DNA from: Pseudoxanthomonas sp. J35
GTDB lineage: Bacteria; Pseudomonadota; Gammaproteobacteria; Xanthomonadales; Xanthomonadaceae
Direction of reading: 5' to 3'
DNA length: 64,000 nucleotides
Assembly (NCBI RefSeq): GCF_000513995.1
Contig: NZ_AZVB01000007.1
Span: 100,529 to 164,528, forward strand
Part shown: piece by piece, positions 17,418 to 28,483 of the stretch
Layout of the letters: every line of letters begins with the position of its first letter
How positions within the stretch are numbered: the stretch's first letter is position 1
The notes under the pieces: model-generated
Seen by the model: only the letters and a program-made list of their open reading frames with translations
What the model was told of the DNA's origin: nothing
Databases searched by the model: none
Made by a program: the position numbers and the translations under genes

Positions 17418-19265
17418 ATGGCGGCTGAAGGCCCCACCGGGAGCGAGCTGCTCCATGTCGTCGCGCTGCTGGGCGCGGCGGTCGTCATGGTCCCGATCTT
17501 CCGCCGGCTCGGCCTCGGCTCGGTGCTGGGCTACCTGTGCGCGGGCCTGCTGATCGGCCCGTTCGGCTTCAACTGGTTCGGCGACCCGCAGGCGATCCTG
17601 CACGTGGCCGAACTGGGCGTGGTGATGTTCCTGTTCGTGGTCGGCCTGGAGATGAGGCCCCAGTACCTGTGGAGCCTGCGCCGGCAGATCTTCGGGCTGG
17701 GCGCGTTGCAGATCGGGCTGTGCACCGTGGTGCTCACCGGGGTGGCGATGCTCGGTGGGCTGGACCTGCGCAGTGCGTTCATCGGCGCGGCGGGTTTCGT
17801 GCTGACCTCCACCGCGGTGGTGATGCAGCTGCTCTCCGAGCGCGGCGATATCGCCCTGCCGCGCGGGCAGAAGATCGTCTCGATCCTGCTGTTCGAGGAC
17901 CTGCTGATCGTGCCGCTGCTGGCGCTGGTGGCGTTCATGTCGCCGCTGCCGCAGATCGACGGTGGCGGCCGCGGCCTGGGGATCCTCACCGCGATCGCGG
18001 CGCTGGCGGGGCTGGTGGTCGCCGGCGTGTGGCTGCTCAACCCGCTGTTCCGGCTGCTGGCCGCGGCCAAGGCGCGGGAAGTGATGACCGCGGCGGCGCT
18101 GCTGGTGGTGCTCGGTGCGGCCCTGCTGATGGACCTGGGCGGCCTGTCGATGGCGATGGGCGCCTTCCTTGCCGGTGTGCTGCTGTCCGGTTCCACCTTC
18201 CGCCACCAGCTGGAGGCGGACATCGAGCCGTTCCGCGGGCTGCTGCTGGGCCTGTTCTTCCTCGGCGTGGGCATGGCCCTGGACCTGGCGGTGGTCGCGG
18301 CCAACTGGCCGCTGATCCTGTCCGGCGTGCTGGCGATGATGCTGGGCAAGGCCGCGTGCATCTACGTGGTGGCGCGGATCACCCGCAGCCCGCATCCGGA
18401 AGCGCTGGACCGCGCGGTGCTGATGGCGCAGGGCGGCGAGTTCGCCTTCGTGCTGTTCTCGGCGGCGCAGGCGGCCGGGGTCATCGACGGCGCGACGAAC
18501 GCGAACCTGACCGCCATCGTGGTGCTGTCGATGGCGCTGACCCCGCTGGTGGTGCTGCTGGTGCGGCGCGCCACCCATTGCGACCGTCCGCCCTCGCTGG
18601 ACGGCGTGGAGGTCGCCGAAGGCCTGACCGGCAGCGTGCTGATCGTCGGCTTCGGCCGCTTCGGCCAGGTGATGAGCCAGGCGCTGCTGGCGCGCGACGT
18701 GGACGTGACCATCATCGACACCGACATCGAGATGATCACCTCGGCCGGCGAGTTCGGCTTCAAGGTCTATTACGGCGACGGCCGCCGCGCCGACGTGATG
18801 CGCGCCTCCGGCGCCGGCAACGCCCGGCTGATCGCGATCTGCGTCGACGACCGCGCCGCGGCCACCCAGATCGCGGAGATGTGCGGCCGGCTGTTCCCGC
18901 AGGCCAAGGTGCTGGTCCGCGCCTTCGACCGCGAACACGCGCTGGAGCTGGTCGCGCTGGACGTGGACTACCAGATCCGCGAGACCTTCGAGTCGGCGGT
19001 GCGCTTCGGCCAGGCCGCGCTGGAGGCGCTGGACGTGTCGCCTGCGGAGGCGGCGGCGGTGACCGAGGAGGTGCGGCGGCTGGATGCCGAGCGCTTCGCC
19101 CTGGAGGTCGCCGCCGGCGACGTGCGCGCCGGGCGCCCGCTGATCATCGGCAACACCCCGCCGGCCACGCCGACGCCGTTCACCACGCCGCGGCGTTCCT
19201 CGAAGCGGCTGGACACGGCGGCCGGGGACCCGGCGCCGCCCGCAGGGGGCGACGCTGCCGGTTGA
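17418..19265 (+). CDS. CPA2-family monovalent cation:proton antiporter (KefB/KefC-like)
   Basis: Inner-membrane K+/Na+:H+ antiporter. The 615-residue protein has about 12 membrane helices in residues 1-385, including the conserved FEDLLIVPLLAL and LSMAMGAFLAGVLLSGS segments. A cytoplasmic TrkA-N/RCK domain starts with VLIVGFGRFGQVMSQAL near residue 406 and continues to about 540. Such antiporters release potassium during electrophile or pH stress, usually gated by glutathione adducts or nucleotides. The last 60 residues are Pro/Thr/Arg-rich and unrelated to the family. It has its own Shine-Dalgarno (GGAGGAG at 17408-17414) and no obvious operon partner, so the precise ion is unknown. Confidence 0.9.
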   Translation: MAAEGPTGSELLHVVALLGAAVVMVPIFRRLGLGSVLGYLCAGLLIGPFGFNWFGDPQAILHVAELGVVMFLFVVGLEMRPQYLWSLRRQIFGLGALQIGLCTVVLTGVAMLGGLDLRSAFIGAAGFVLTSTAVVMQLLSERGDIALPRGQKIVSILLFEDLLIVPLLALVAFMSPLPQIDGGGRGLGILTAIAALAGLVVAGVWLLNPLFRLLAAAKAREVMTAAALLVVLGAALLMDLGGLSMAMGAFLAGVLLSGSTFRHQLEADIEPFRGLLLGLFFLGVGMALDLAVVAANWPLILSGVLAMMLGKAACIYVVARITRSPHPEALDRAVLMAQGGEFAFVLFSAAQAAGVIDGATNANLTAIVVLSMALTPLVVLLVRRATHCDRPPSLDGVEVAEGLTGSVLIVGFGRFGQVMSQALLARDVDVTIIDTDIEMITSAGEFGFKVYYGDGRRADVMRASGAGNARLIAICVDDRAAATQIAEMCGRLFPQAKVLVRAFDREHALELVALDVDYQIRETFESAVRFGQAALEALDVSPAEAAAVTEEVRRLDAERFALEVAAGDVRAGRPLIIGNTPPATPTPFTTPRRSSKRLDTAAGDPAPPAGGDAAG

Positions 19266-19412
19266 GTGCGGGGGCACCGTCGACGCGTGTCGCCGTCAGC
19301 GCCTCGCCGTAGTCGGGCGCATCGGGAGGTTCGTCGTGGTCGTGGTCCAGCGCGACGTTCCCGGGCGGCCGGGGCAGGGCAGCCAGCAGGCCGCCCACCT
19401 GCGTCGCCGCGC

Positions 19413-19706
19413 TCAGCCGTGGCGCTGGCGCGCGGCCTCGAACGCGGCCAGCTGCTCGGGCGTGGCCTCGCGCTGGTGGCGGGCCTTCCACTCGGCGAAG
19501 GGCATGCCGTAGACGGCCTGGCGGGCCTGTTCCTTGTCCATGTCCAGCCCGGCTTCGACCGCGGCCTCGCGGTACCAGTCGGCCAGGCAGTTGCGGCAGA
19601 ACCCGGCCAGGATCATCAGGTCGATGTTCTGCACGTCGGGCCGTTCCTGGTTGAGGTGGCGCAGCAGGCGCCGGAACGCGGCCGCCTCCAGTTGCACGGT
19701 ATCCAT
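19413..19706 (-). CDS. DUF1244 family small protein
   Basis: A 97-residue soluble protein of the DUF1244 family, conserved in proteobacteria without known function. It has the typical [14 protein letters not shown] core, with the Cys-x2-Cys pair at about residues 37-40, followed by the [13 protein letters not shown] segment. It is divergently oriented to folD across a 71-bp gap. The 147 bp between it and the antiporter gene contain no supportable gene. Confidence 0.85.
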   Translation of the reverse strand: MDTVQLEAAAFRRLLRHLNQERPDVQNIDLMILAGFCRNCLADWYREAAVEAGLDMDKEQARQAVYGMPFAEWKARHQREATPEQLAAFEAARQRHG

Positions 19707-19736
19707 CGCTGCCTACCTCGCCGTTGCCGAATCGGG

Positions 19737-19742
19737 GACAAT
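19737..19742 (+). promoter_or_regulatory. Putative -10 element of folD
   Basis: GACAAT lies 35 nt before the folD ATG in the short divergent gap with the DUF1244 gene. A convincing -35 is not visible. Confidence 0.35.
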
Positions 19743-19777
19743 GTGCCGATTCCGCCCCACCAGCCGTAAGCATCCCC

Positions 19778-20641
19778 ATGACTGCCCGCATCCTCGATGG
19801 CCGCCGCGTCGCCGACGCCCTGCTCGACGAACTCAAGGTGCGGGTGGACGCCCGGATCGCCGCCGGCCGCGCCCGCCCGGGCCTGGCCGTGGTCCTGGTG
19901 GGCGACGACCCGGCCTCGGCGGTGTACGTGCGCAACAAGCGCCGCGCCGCGGAGAAGGTCGGCATCGAGGCCTTCGACTACGACCTGCCCGCCGGCACCA
20001 GCGAGGCCGAGCTGCTGGCGCTGATCGACCGGCTCAACGCCGATCCGAAGATCCACGGCATCCTGGTGCAGCTGCCGCTGCCGGGCATCGCCGACGCCAG
20101 CCGCCTGATCGAGCGGATCGACCCGCGCAAGGACGTGGACGGCTTCCACCCGTCCAACGTCGGCCACCTGGCCCTGCGCCAGTTCGGCCTGCGCCCGTGC
20201 ACCCCGCGCGGGATCATGACCCTGCTGGCCCATACCGACCGCCCGGTCCGCGGCCGCAACGCCACCGTGGTGGGCGTGAGCAACCACGTGGGCCGGCCGA
20301 TGGGCCTGGAACTGCTGATCGCCGGCTGCACGGTGACCAGCTGCCACAAGTTCACCCCGGCCGAGGTGCTGGAGCAGTCGGTGCGCAACGCCGACATCCT
20401 GGTGGTGGCCGTGGGCCGTCCGGGGATCGTCCCGGGCGAATGGGTCAAGCCGGGCGCGGTTGTGATCGACGTGGGCATCAACCGCCTGGAGGACGGCCGC
20501 CTGGTCGGCGACGTCGGCTACGCGGCCGCCGCCGAACGCGCCAGCTGGATCACCCCGGTCCCTGGCGGGGTCGGCCCGATGACCGTGGCCACGCTGATGC
20601 AGAACACGATCGAGGCGGTCGAGGCGCAGGAGCGGGGCTGA
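19778..20641 (+). CDS. folD: Bifunctional methylenetetrahydrofolate dehydrogenase / methenyltetrahydrofolate cyclohydrolase
   Basis: Interconverts 5,10-methylene-, methenyl- and 10-formyl-THF, supplying one-carbon units for purine and fMet synthesis. The 287-residue protein shows the FolD signatures [16 protein letters not shown] (with the catalytic lysine), [20 protein letters not shown] and [11 protein letters not shown]. The NADP-binding segment is [13 protein letters not shown], and [11 protein letters not shown] closes the protein. The ATG at 19778 was chosen because homologues begin MTARILDG. guaB and guaA downstream also serve purine synthesis, but a 411-bp gap separates them. Confidence 0.96.
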   Translation: MTARILDGRRVADALLDELKVRVDARIAAGRARPGLAVVLVGDDPASAVYVRNKRRAAEKVGIEAFDYDLPAGTSEAELLALIDRLNADPKIHGILVQLPLPGIADASRLIERIDPRKDVDGFHPSNVGHLALRQFGLRPCTPRGIMTLLAHTDRPVRGRNATVVGVSNHVGRPMGLELLIAGCTVTSCHKFTPAEVLEQSVRNADILVVAVGRPGIVPGEWVKPGAVVIDVGINRLEDGRLVGDVGYAAAAERASWITPVPGGVGPMTVATLMQNTIEAVEAQERG

Positions 20642-20755
20642 TCGCGCCCGCCGTTCCTTCCAGCCGTCCGGCGCCGCCTCCGGCGCCTGGTGCCGGGTAG
20701 TCGCGGCAAGGACAACGACGAGGGCGGGCGCACGCTTCGGAAGGGGCCGCCGCCT

Positions 20756-20848
20756 CAAGGAGCTCTGGCGCATCGGCCGGCTCCGCCGTCCATGGCTCCG
20801 ACAGTCGACCGCAGGCCAACCATGGCCTGCTTGCGCCAGCCCCCTTTG
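20756..20848 (+). repeat. Structured dispersed repeat, copy C (93 bp)
   Basis: The core 20784-20835 aligns with copy B read in reverse (shared CCGCCGTCCATGGCTCC, CGACCGCAG and CCTGCTTGCG). Arms 20756-20772 and 20832-20848 are complementary at about 13 of 17 positions but differ in sequence from the arms of copies A and B. The inner hairpin is GCAGGCCA-ACCA-TGGCCTGC (20811-20830), perfect over 8 bp. Confidence 0.6.
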
Positions 20849-21017
20849 GGACGACGTCCAGGATCCCGCCACGCCCCGCGGGCCCGTTTTCCGACGCCAG
20901 ACGCGCTTCCGCGACGTCGCGAATGGCCGCGGGTGCCGGCGCCCCCGGACTTCCGCGCCCGCCATCCGGAACGCTGGGTGCCATCCGCAGGGCAGGCGTC
21001 GGCATCCCGTTCAGGGG

Positions 21018-22513
<1,496 letters not shown>

Positions 22514-22550
22514 GCGGACGCGTTCGCGAGGCGCTGCCTCGCGCGTCCGC
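22514..22550 (+). other. Hairpin 1 in the guaB-guaA gap
   Basis: The outer stem is GCGGACGCG / CGCGTCCGC and the inner stem CGAGGC-GCT-GCCTCG, separated on the left side by a TTCG bulge. It starts directly at the end of guaB. There is no U-run, so it is more likely an mRNA processing or stability element than a terminator. Confidence 0.55.
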
Positions 22551-22554
22551 GAAC

Positions 22555-22576
22555 GCCCGGCCATTGATGGCCGGGC
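22555..22576 (+). other. Hairpin 2 in the guaB-guaA gap
   Basis: GCCCGGCCAT-TG-ATGGCCGGGC, a perfect 10-bp stem 4 bp after hairpin 1. The tandem pair may set differential expression of guaB and guaA. Confidence 0.55.
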
Positions 22577-22659
22577 AGGGTTCCCCGGAGCCCGCATCCA
22601 CCTCGCCACGGATGGCCACCACCACGCAACCAGACAGGACCGCCGAGCGCCGGCCGCCG

Positions 22660-24228
<1,569 letters not shown>

Positions 24229-24233
24229 TCGCC

Positions 24234-24398
24234 GTGGCGTCAGTCGACTGGTTCCCGATCGTCTTCATCGTGTTCAAGCTCGGCGTGCTCGGCGTGGGCA
24301 TGTTCTTCGCCATCAAGTGGCACTACGACAAGGACAGGCAGGCCAAGGCGGCCCGCGGCGCGACGCGCGACGGTCGGCCCCCTGAGCCGCGGGACTGA
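24234..24398 (+). CDS. Small single-span membrane protein downstream of guaA
   Basis: A 54-residue reading frame, too short for routine ORF calling. It starts MASVDWFPIVFIVFKLGVL and contains one hydrophobic segment (residues about 6-30) followed by the charged tail KWHYDKDRQAKAA. The GTG at 24234 has GGGAG 8 nt upstream, inside the end of guaA; a GTG at 24225 overlapping the guaA stop is the alternative. It is probably cotranscribed with guaA. I do not recognise a named family. Confidence 0.65.
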   Translation: MASVDWFPIVFIVFKLGVLGVGMFFAIKWHYDKDRQAKAARGATRDGRPPEPRD

Positions 24399-24619
24399 CC
24401 CGCACCTCCGCCGCCGGCTGGCGGCTGGCGCGTGAGGCGTGCGGCAGGGCCCGCACCGCGTCTCCGGCATGAGATCGTGCTGGCCGGTGCGGAAGTGCCG
24501 TCCGGCCACTGCCGGGCATCCGACGATCCGATAGACTCGCCCCAGGCACGCGCAGCCGTGCGTGCCACGGGTCGGAACCGCGCACGGCAGTCGCCAGCGC
24601 GGCATGAAGGGGAATCGGC

Positions 24620-25456
24620 ATGCGCCTGGATTACCAGTTGCCGTCGGCGCCGTTGCGGTCGTTGGTGACCGTGCACGCCTTCGTGGCCGAGGTGCAGGCA
24701 CCTGCGACCGAAGTGCTGCTGGCGATGCTGCCGAACCTGCATGTGCGCCTGGCCGGCCACAGCCGCTACGGCTTCGGCGACGCGCCCGCGCGACCCGCGC
24801 CGCGTGTCGCCCTGGTCGGGCCGACCAGCGAGGCGTACCGCATCGAACTGGAGCCGGGCCTGGAGATGCTGTGCCTTGGCCTGCTGCCCGCGGGCTGGAA
24901 CGCGCTGCTGGGCGCGCCGGCACAGGACTTCGCCGACCAGCTCTTCGATGGCGCCGGGCTGTGGGGAGAGCAGGCGGTGGAGCGGCTGTGCGACATGCTG
25001 GCCGCCGACCGCGATCAGGCCACCCGCATCCGCACCCTCGAGCGTTTCCTCATGCTGCGCATGCGCCCGGGCGCCGCCGCGCACCCATTGGCGGCGACCG
25101 ACCACTGGCTGGAGTTCTCGCCGGACCTGTCGCTGGATACGCTGGCTGCGTCGCTGGACGTCGGCAGCCGCCACCTGCGCCGGCTGACCCTGGAGCACTA
25201 CGGCGCCTCGTCCAAGACCCTGGCGATGAAGTACCGCGCCCTGCGCGTCGCGGCCAGCATGGCCAGCCGCGGCGCGACGGCGATGGAGCAGGCGCTGGGC
25301 CTGTTCGCCGACCAGGCGCACCTGACCCGTGACTTCCGCCGCTTCGTCGGCTGGATGCCGGTGGCGTTCATGCGCCAGCGCCAGAACGTCGCTGCCTACA
25401 CCCTGGCCGGGCGCCGCCAGGCCGGCGCCTCCCGGCCGCTGTCGCTGCTGAGCTGA
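24620..25456 (+). CDS. AraC-family transcriptional regulator
   Basis: A 278-residue regulator. The N-terminal 150 residues form a small ligand-sensing-type domain with no recognised chemical motif. The C-terminal domain carries two helix-turn-helix units of the AraC/XylS type: LDTLAASLDVGSRHLRRLTL near residue 172, then EQALGLFADQAHLTRDFRRFVGW near residue 223. It opens an island of exported-protein genes. A 25-bp box repeated in front of the next two transcription units (25465, 27960) is a plausible target. A TAGACT hexamer at 24532 may be its own -10. The inducer is unknown. Confidence 0.85.
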   Translation: MRLDYQLPSAPLRSLVTVHAFVAEVQAPATEVLLAMLPNLHVRLAGHSRYGFGDAPARPAPRVALVGPTSEAYRIELEPGLEMLCLGLLPAGWNALLGAPAQDFADQLFDGAGLWGEQAVERLCDMLAADRDQATRIRTLERFLMLRMRPGAAAHPLAATDHWLEFSPDLSLDTLAASLDVGSRHLRRLTLEHYGASSKTLAMKYRALRVAASMASRGATAMEQALGLFADQAHLTRDFRRFVGWMPVAFMRQRQNVAAYTLAGRRQAGASRPLSLLS

Positions 25457-25464
25457 GCCGGCAG

Positions 25465-25489
25465 GTCCGTTTCGTTCAATACAGCGGCC
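25465..25489 (+). promoter_or_regulatory. Shared 25-bp box, copy 1 (candidate AraC-regulator site)
   Basis: The box reads GTCCGTTTCGTTCAATACAG followed by CGGCC. It differs at only three positions from the box at 27960-27984. It lies 9 bp after the regulator stop and about 100 bp upstream of the next gene. AraC-type sites are typically single asymmetric boxes of this size. Confidence 0.5.
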
Positions 25490-25511
25490 CGGGCCGCGAC
25501 GATCCTCTGCG

Positions 25512-25533
25512 CCCGCCGGTCCGCTCCGGCGGG
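25512..25533 (+). other. Hairpin between the AraC-type gene and the orphan exported-protein gene
   Basis: CCCGCCGG-TCCGCT-CCGGCGGG, a perfect 8-bp stem without a U-run. It lies in the leader of the downstream gene if transcription starts near the 25-bp box. Confidence 0.4.
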
Positions 25534-25591
25534 GACGGCCCCGCGACGGGCTGGCACGCCTGCCTTCCAGCTTCCGCGAGGACCCGTGCCC

Positions 25592-27907
25592 ATGCCGCGC
25601 CTGCTCCAGGTATCCGCCTGCCTGTTCCTGCTGCTCCTGGCCATGCCCGCCACCGCGCAGGACGTGCCGCTCGCGCCCCTGCGCACGCCGGCCGAGATCC
25701 GGCCCCAGGTCCCGGCCACGCAGGCACTGGTGCGTGCGCAGGACTACGGCGAGGCGCTGGCGACGCTGGGCGAGGTGCGTCGCATCCAGGCCGCAAGCCT
25801 GAAGACCACCCCGACGGTGAAGATCGGCGCCTCGAAGGTGGACTTCCGCCCGATCCTCGACAACCCGCGCTCGCTGGCGAGCCTCGCCGGACATCTGCGG
25901 CGGATGCCGGCGCTGGTCGAGGTGCGCGAGGACGCGCTGGAGGCGGTGGAGGTGAAGCAGGGCGGGGTGGTGGTGCGCAGCGCGCTCGGCTACCGGCTCA
26001 AGCCCGGCGCTTGCAGCGGCAACGGCCGCGCCCAGCTGGCCAAGGCCGGCATCGCCTGTTTCGAACGGCTGGGCGCGGATCCGGCGGCAGCGTTCGCGCA
26101 GCGCGGCAATCCGCGTTACATCGCCGACCCGAAGCGGCGGGCCGAAGCGCTGGCCAACCGCGCCCGCGAACAGGAGAAGATCCGCGGCCAGATCGACGCC
26201 GGCATCGCCGCGCTGCGCAGCGGGCAGGGCAAGGTCGCCGGCCTGCGCGGACGCACGGACGAAGTCGAGCTGGCCCGGCTGCGCAGCCTGCCCGACGAAC
26301 AGCTCGCCGCCGAACTGGCCAACCAGGCCGAAGTGTGCGTGGAGGAGCTGGCCAACGTCCCCGCGACCCGCGCGACCGGTTCCGGTTCGAAGCAGCCGGC
26401 ACCGGGCATGCAGGAGGCGAGCGGTGCGCCGCGCAGCTTCGAGCTGGAGCGCTTTGTCTTCGTCACCGGCTTCACCCTCGCCCAGGACTACCAGTGGAAG
26501 CAGCGCATGGAGACCAGCATCGACTGGTGCTTCGTCGGCTGTCGCGAGACCTACTACGTCGAGCTGTTCGCCGGCTTCGGCTACGGCATGGGACGGCGCT
26601 TCCCCATCGCCTTTGCCGGCACCTACACCTATACGCCGGGCACGCCGGGCAAGGACGAACTGAAGCCGGTGCTGGAGCCGGTCAACGCCAGCAAGCAGGA
26701 ATACGCCGCCGCCGGCATGCCCGCCTCGAAGCTGTTCGACGGCAAGGAGCTGGTCGCCGAAGTCCACGCCAACGCCGGCATTGGCGCGCGGCTGCCCGGC
26801 GTGGGCACCCACCGCTTCAGCATCGGACTGGACAAGGACTTCACCGCGGCGCTGCCGAAGCCCTTCGCGGGCGGGCAGTTCACGTCGCCGACGCCGGGCG
26901 GCAAGGACCTGTCGTTCGTCCACACCTTCGACGATTTCGACCTGATCGGCGGCCACGGCAACTTCGGCGTGGTCGGCGGGCAGGTGTTCCCGGCGGTGGA
27001 GATCGGCTTGCGCGGCAAGCAGCTGGGCCTGGTGCTGGAAGACCTCTACGACAATAACCGCCGCCATGCCGTCGTCCACGGCCAGCCCATCGCGCTGAGG
27101 ATCAGTCCGGACAGCAAGGCGGCCTCGTTCGCGGTGAAGGAGCCGGTGTACGGCGCCAGCTTCTTCATCGCCCCGGGGCTGACCGCGCGCGTGTTCGTCG
27201 ACCTGGCGGTGTGGGGCGGGCACTGGGACTGGACCGTCACCTTCCCCGAACTGACGATCGAGCTGCCGCCGGGCGGCGCGAGCTTCGGCTGCCACGAACA
27301 GACGATCTGCGAGCGTCGTTACCGCTACACGCCGGCCGGTGCGCAGTCGCAGTTCGAATCCGAGCAGGTGGGTTACGCCAAGCTGTTCGAGTCCAACCTC
27401 GCCGGAAAATGCCTGGACGACACCTGCCGCAAGGCGATCGCCGAGCTGACCCAGGCGACGCTGGCGAAGACGAAGAAGATGGAGAACGCGGAGTCGGTGC
27501 ACGATGTGACCGCGGTGTGGCAGGCGGCGCGCAGCAAGGGTGAGGCCATCGTCGAGGAGTCGCGGCGCAACCGCGACGGCGAGCGCTGGGCGGAGACGCT
27601 GCGCGGTGTGTGGAGCGGCCGCTGCGTGGATTCGACCTGCGTGGACGAGGTGGGCAAGCTGTGCGCGCAGACGGTCGGGCGCGCCCGCGAACTGCGCCAG
27701 CAGCATCCGGAGTCCGGCGACGTGGTGATCAGCGGCATGCTCGCCCAGGAGTTCACGCCGCGCCTGCAGGCGGCGGTCAATGCGGCGGAAGAGCGCCGGC
27801 GGCGGGTGGAGGCGGCCAAGGCCGGGGTGGAGGCGAAACCCGCCTCGGCACCCCAGCCCACGCCCACGCCGGTGTTGCGGCTGGTGGTGAAGCCGGGCGG
27901 GCCCTAG
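25592..27907 (+). CDS. Large exported protein of unknown function
   Basis: I do not recognise this 771-residue protein. Residues 1-23 are a clear signal peptide (LFLLLLAMPATAQ). Residues about 150-245 are rich in Ala, Glu and Arg and look helical or coiled-coil (AEALANRAREQEKIRGQIDA). Residues about 285-575 are aromatic and glycine-rich, probably beta-sheet, with a Cys313-x3-Cys317 pair (DWCFVGCRET). The C-terminal part repeats a Cys-rich helix: KCLDDTC (Cys607, Cys612) and RCVDSTC (Cys678, Cys683) with a further Cys691. It ends with an Ala/Glu-rich helix and a Pro-rich tail. The ATG at 25592 has GAGGA 9 nt upstream; a GTG at 25586 is less well placed. It lies between an AraC-type regulator and two lipoprotein genes. 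Confidence 0.75.
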   Translation: MPRLLQVSACLFLLLLAMPATAQDVPLAPLRTPAEIRPQVPATQALVRAQDYGEALATLGEVRRIQAASLKTTPTVKIGASKVDFRPILDNPRSLASLAGHLRRMPALVEVREDALEAVEVKQGGVVVRSALGYRLKPGACSGNGRAQLAKAGIACFERLGADPAAAFAQRGNPRYIADPKRRAEALANRAREQEKIRGQIDAGIAALRSGQGKVAGLRGRTDEVELARLRSLPDEQLAAELANQAEVCVEELANVPATRATGSGSKQPAPGMQEASGAPRSFELERFVFVTGFTLAQDYQWKQRMETSIDWCFVGCRETYYVELFAGFGYGMGRRFPIAFAGTYTYTPGTPGKDELKPVLEPVNASKQEYAAAGMPASKLFDGKELVAEVHANAGIGARLPGVGTHRFSIGLDKDFTAALPKPFAGGQFTSPTPGGKDLSFVHTFDDFDLIGGHGNFGVVGGQVFPAVEIGLRGKQLGLVLEDLYDNNRRHAVVHGQPIALRISPDSKAASFAVKEPVYGASFFIAPGLTARVFVDLAVWGGHWDWTVTFPELTIELPPGGASFGCHEQTICERRYRYTPAGAQSQFESEQVGYAKLFESNLAGKCLDDTCRKAIAELTQATLAKTKKMENAESVHDVTAVWQAARSKGEAIVEESRRNRDGERWAETLRGVWSGRCVDSTCVDEVGKLCAQTVGRARELRQQHPESGDVVISGMLAQEFTPRLQAAVNAAEERRRRVEAAKAGVEAKPASAPQPTPTPVLRLVVKPGGP

Positions 27908-27959
27908 TGCGTCGTGCGCCCGGTCTGCCCCCGGCAGGGGGCCACCGGGCGCCGCCGAT

Positions 27960-27984
27960 GTCCGCTTCGTTCAAGACAGCCGCC
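27960..27984 (+). promoter_or_regulatory. Shared 25-bp box, copy 2
   Basis: The box reads GTCCGCTTCGTTCAAGACAG followed by CCGCC, nearly identical to 25465-25489. It lies 50 bp upstream of the lipoprotein gene at 28034. Confidence 0.5.
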
Positions 27985-28033
27985 TGGCTCTGCCGCAGGA
28001 TTGAAGGCTCGCGGAGGAAGCGCGGGGGGATCG

Positions 28034-28483
28034 ATGTCCGGACGCCTTGGAAGGATCTGGCTCGTAGCGGTGGTGGCCGCGCTGGTGGCCTGTTCCGGCC
28101 AGCCCGGGAACAAGCCGCAGACTCGGGAACAGGGACCCGCGGGACAGGCGCAGGATGCGCTGCCAGTGGGCAGCCACCAGCTGGAAGGGCACACGCTCAC
28201 CGTGCGCCTGCCGTACCGCTCGCGCGACAACCGGCTGTGGGTGGCCGGCACCGACGACGCCGACTCCGCGCCTTTCGTGTTCCACGGCCTGGACCTGCTG
28301 CCCGGCGCCGGCCCGGACGGCACCGATCTGGCGATCTTCCACTACGAGGCCGACGGTGCGGGCACGGCCACGCTGCGCTTCGGCCTGGTGCCAGCCGGCC
28401 GCACCCTGATCGGCCCGGAGGACACCCGCGTCGAAGATCCGGCGGCGTTCCCCGCGTACTCGGCCACGGTGGCGGTGCCCTGA
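28034..28483 (+). CDS. Putative lipoprotein of unknown function
   Basis: A 149-residue protein with a lipoprotein signal (VVAALVAC, lipid Cys20). The rest is predicted beta-rich, with FVFHGLDLL, LAIFHYEADGAGTATLRFGL and a short AYSATVAVP end. The pattern faintly recalls chagasin-like (I42) inhibitor domains, but the diagnostic NPTTG and RPW motifs are absent, so I make no family call. The ATG has a strong GGGGGGA Shine-Dalgarno. The stop overlaps the ATG of the next gene (TGATG), so the two are translationally coupled. The shared 25-bp box lies just upstream. Confidence 0.7.
   Translation: MSGRLGRIWLVAVVAALVACSGQPGNKPQTREQGPAGQAQDALPVGSHQLEGHTLTVRLPYRSRDNRLWVAGTDDADSAPFVFHGLDLLPGAGPDGTDLAIFHYEADGAGTATLRFGLVPAGRTLIGPEDTRVEDPAAFPAYSATVAVP

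Noticed and set aside
19266..19412. A protein-like stretch on the minus strand between the antiporter and DUF1244 genes (acidic HDHDEPPDAPDYGE)
   Set aside because: No plausible start with a ribosome site, it runs into the antiporter gene in antisense, and no family is recognisable; at most a decayed remnant.
28034..28483. Chagasin-type (I42) inhibitor assignment for the lipoprotein
   Set aside because: Only a vague beta-strand resemblance; the diagnostic loop motifs are missing.
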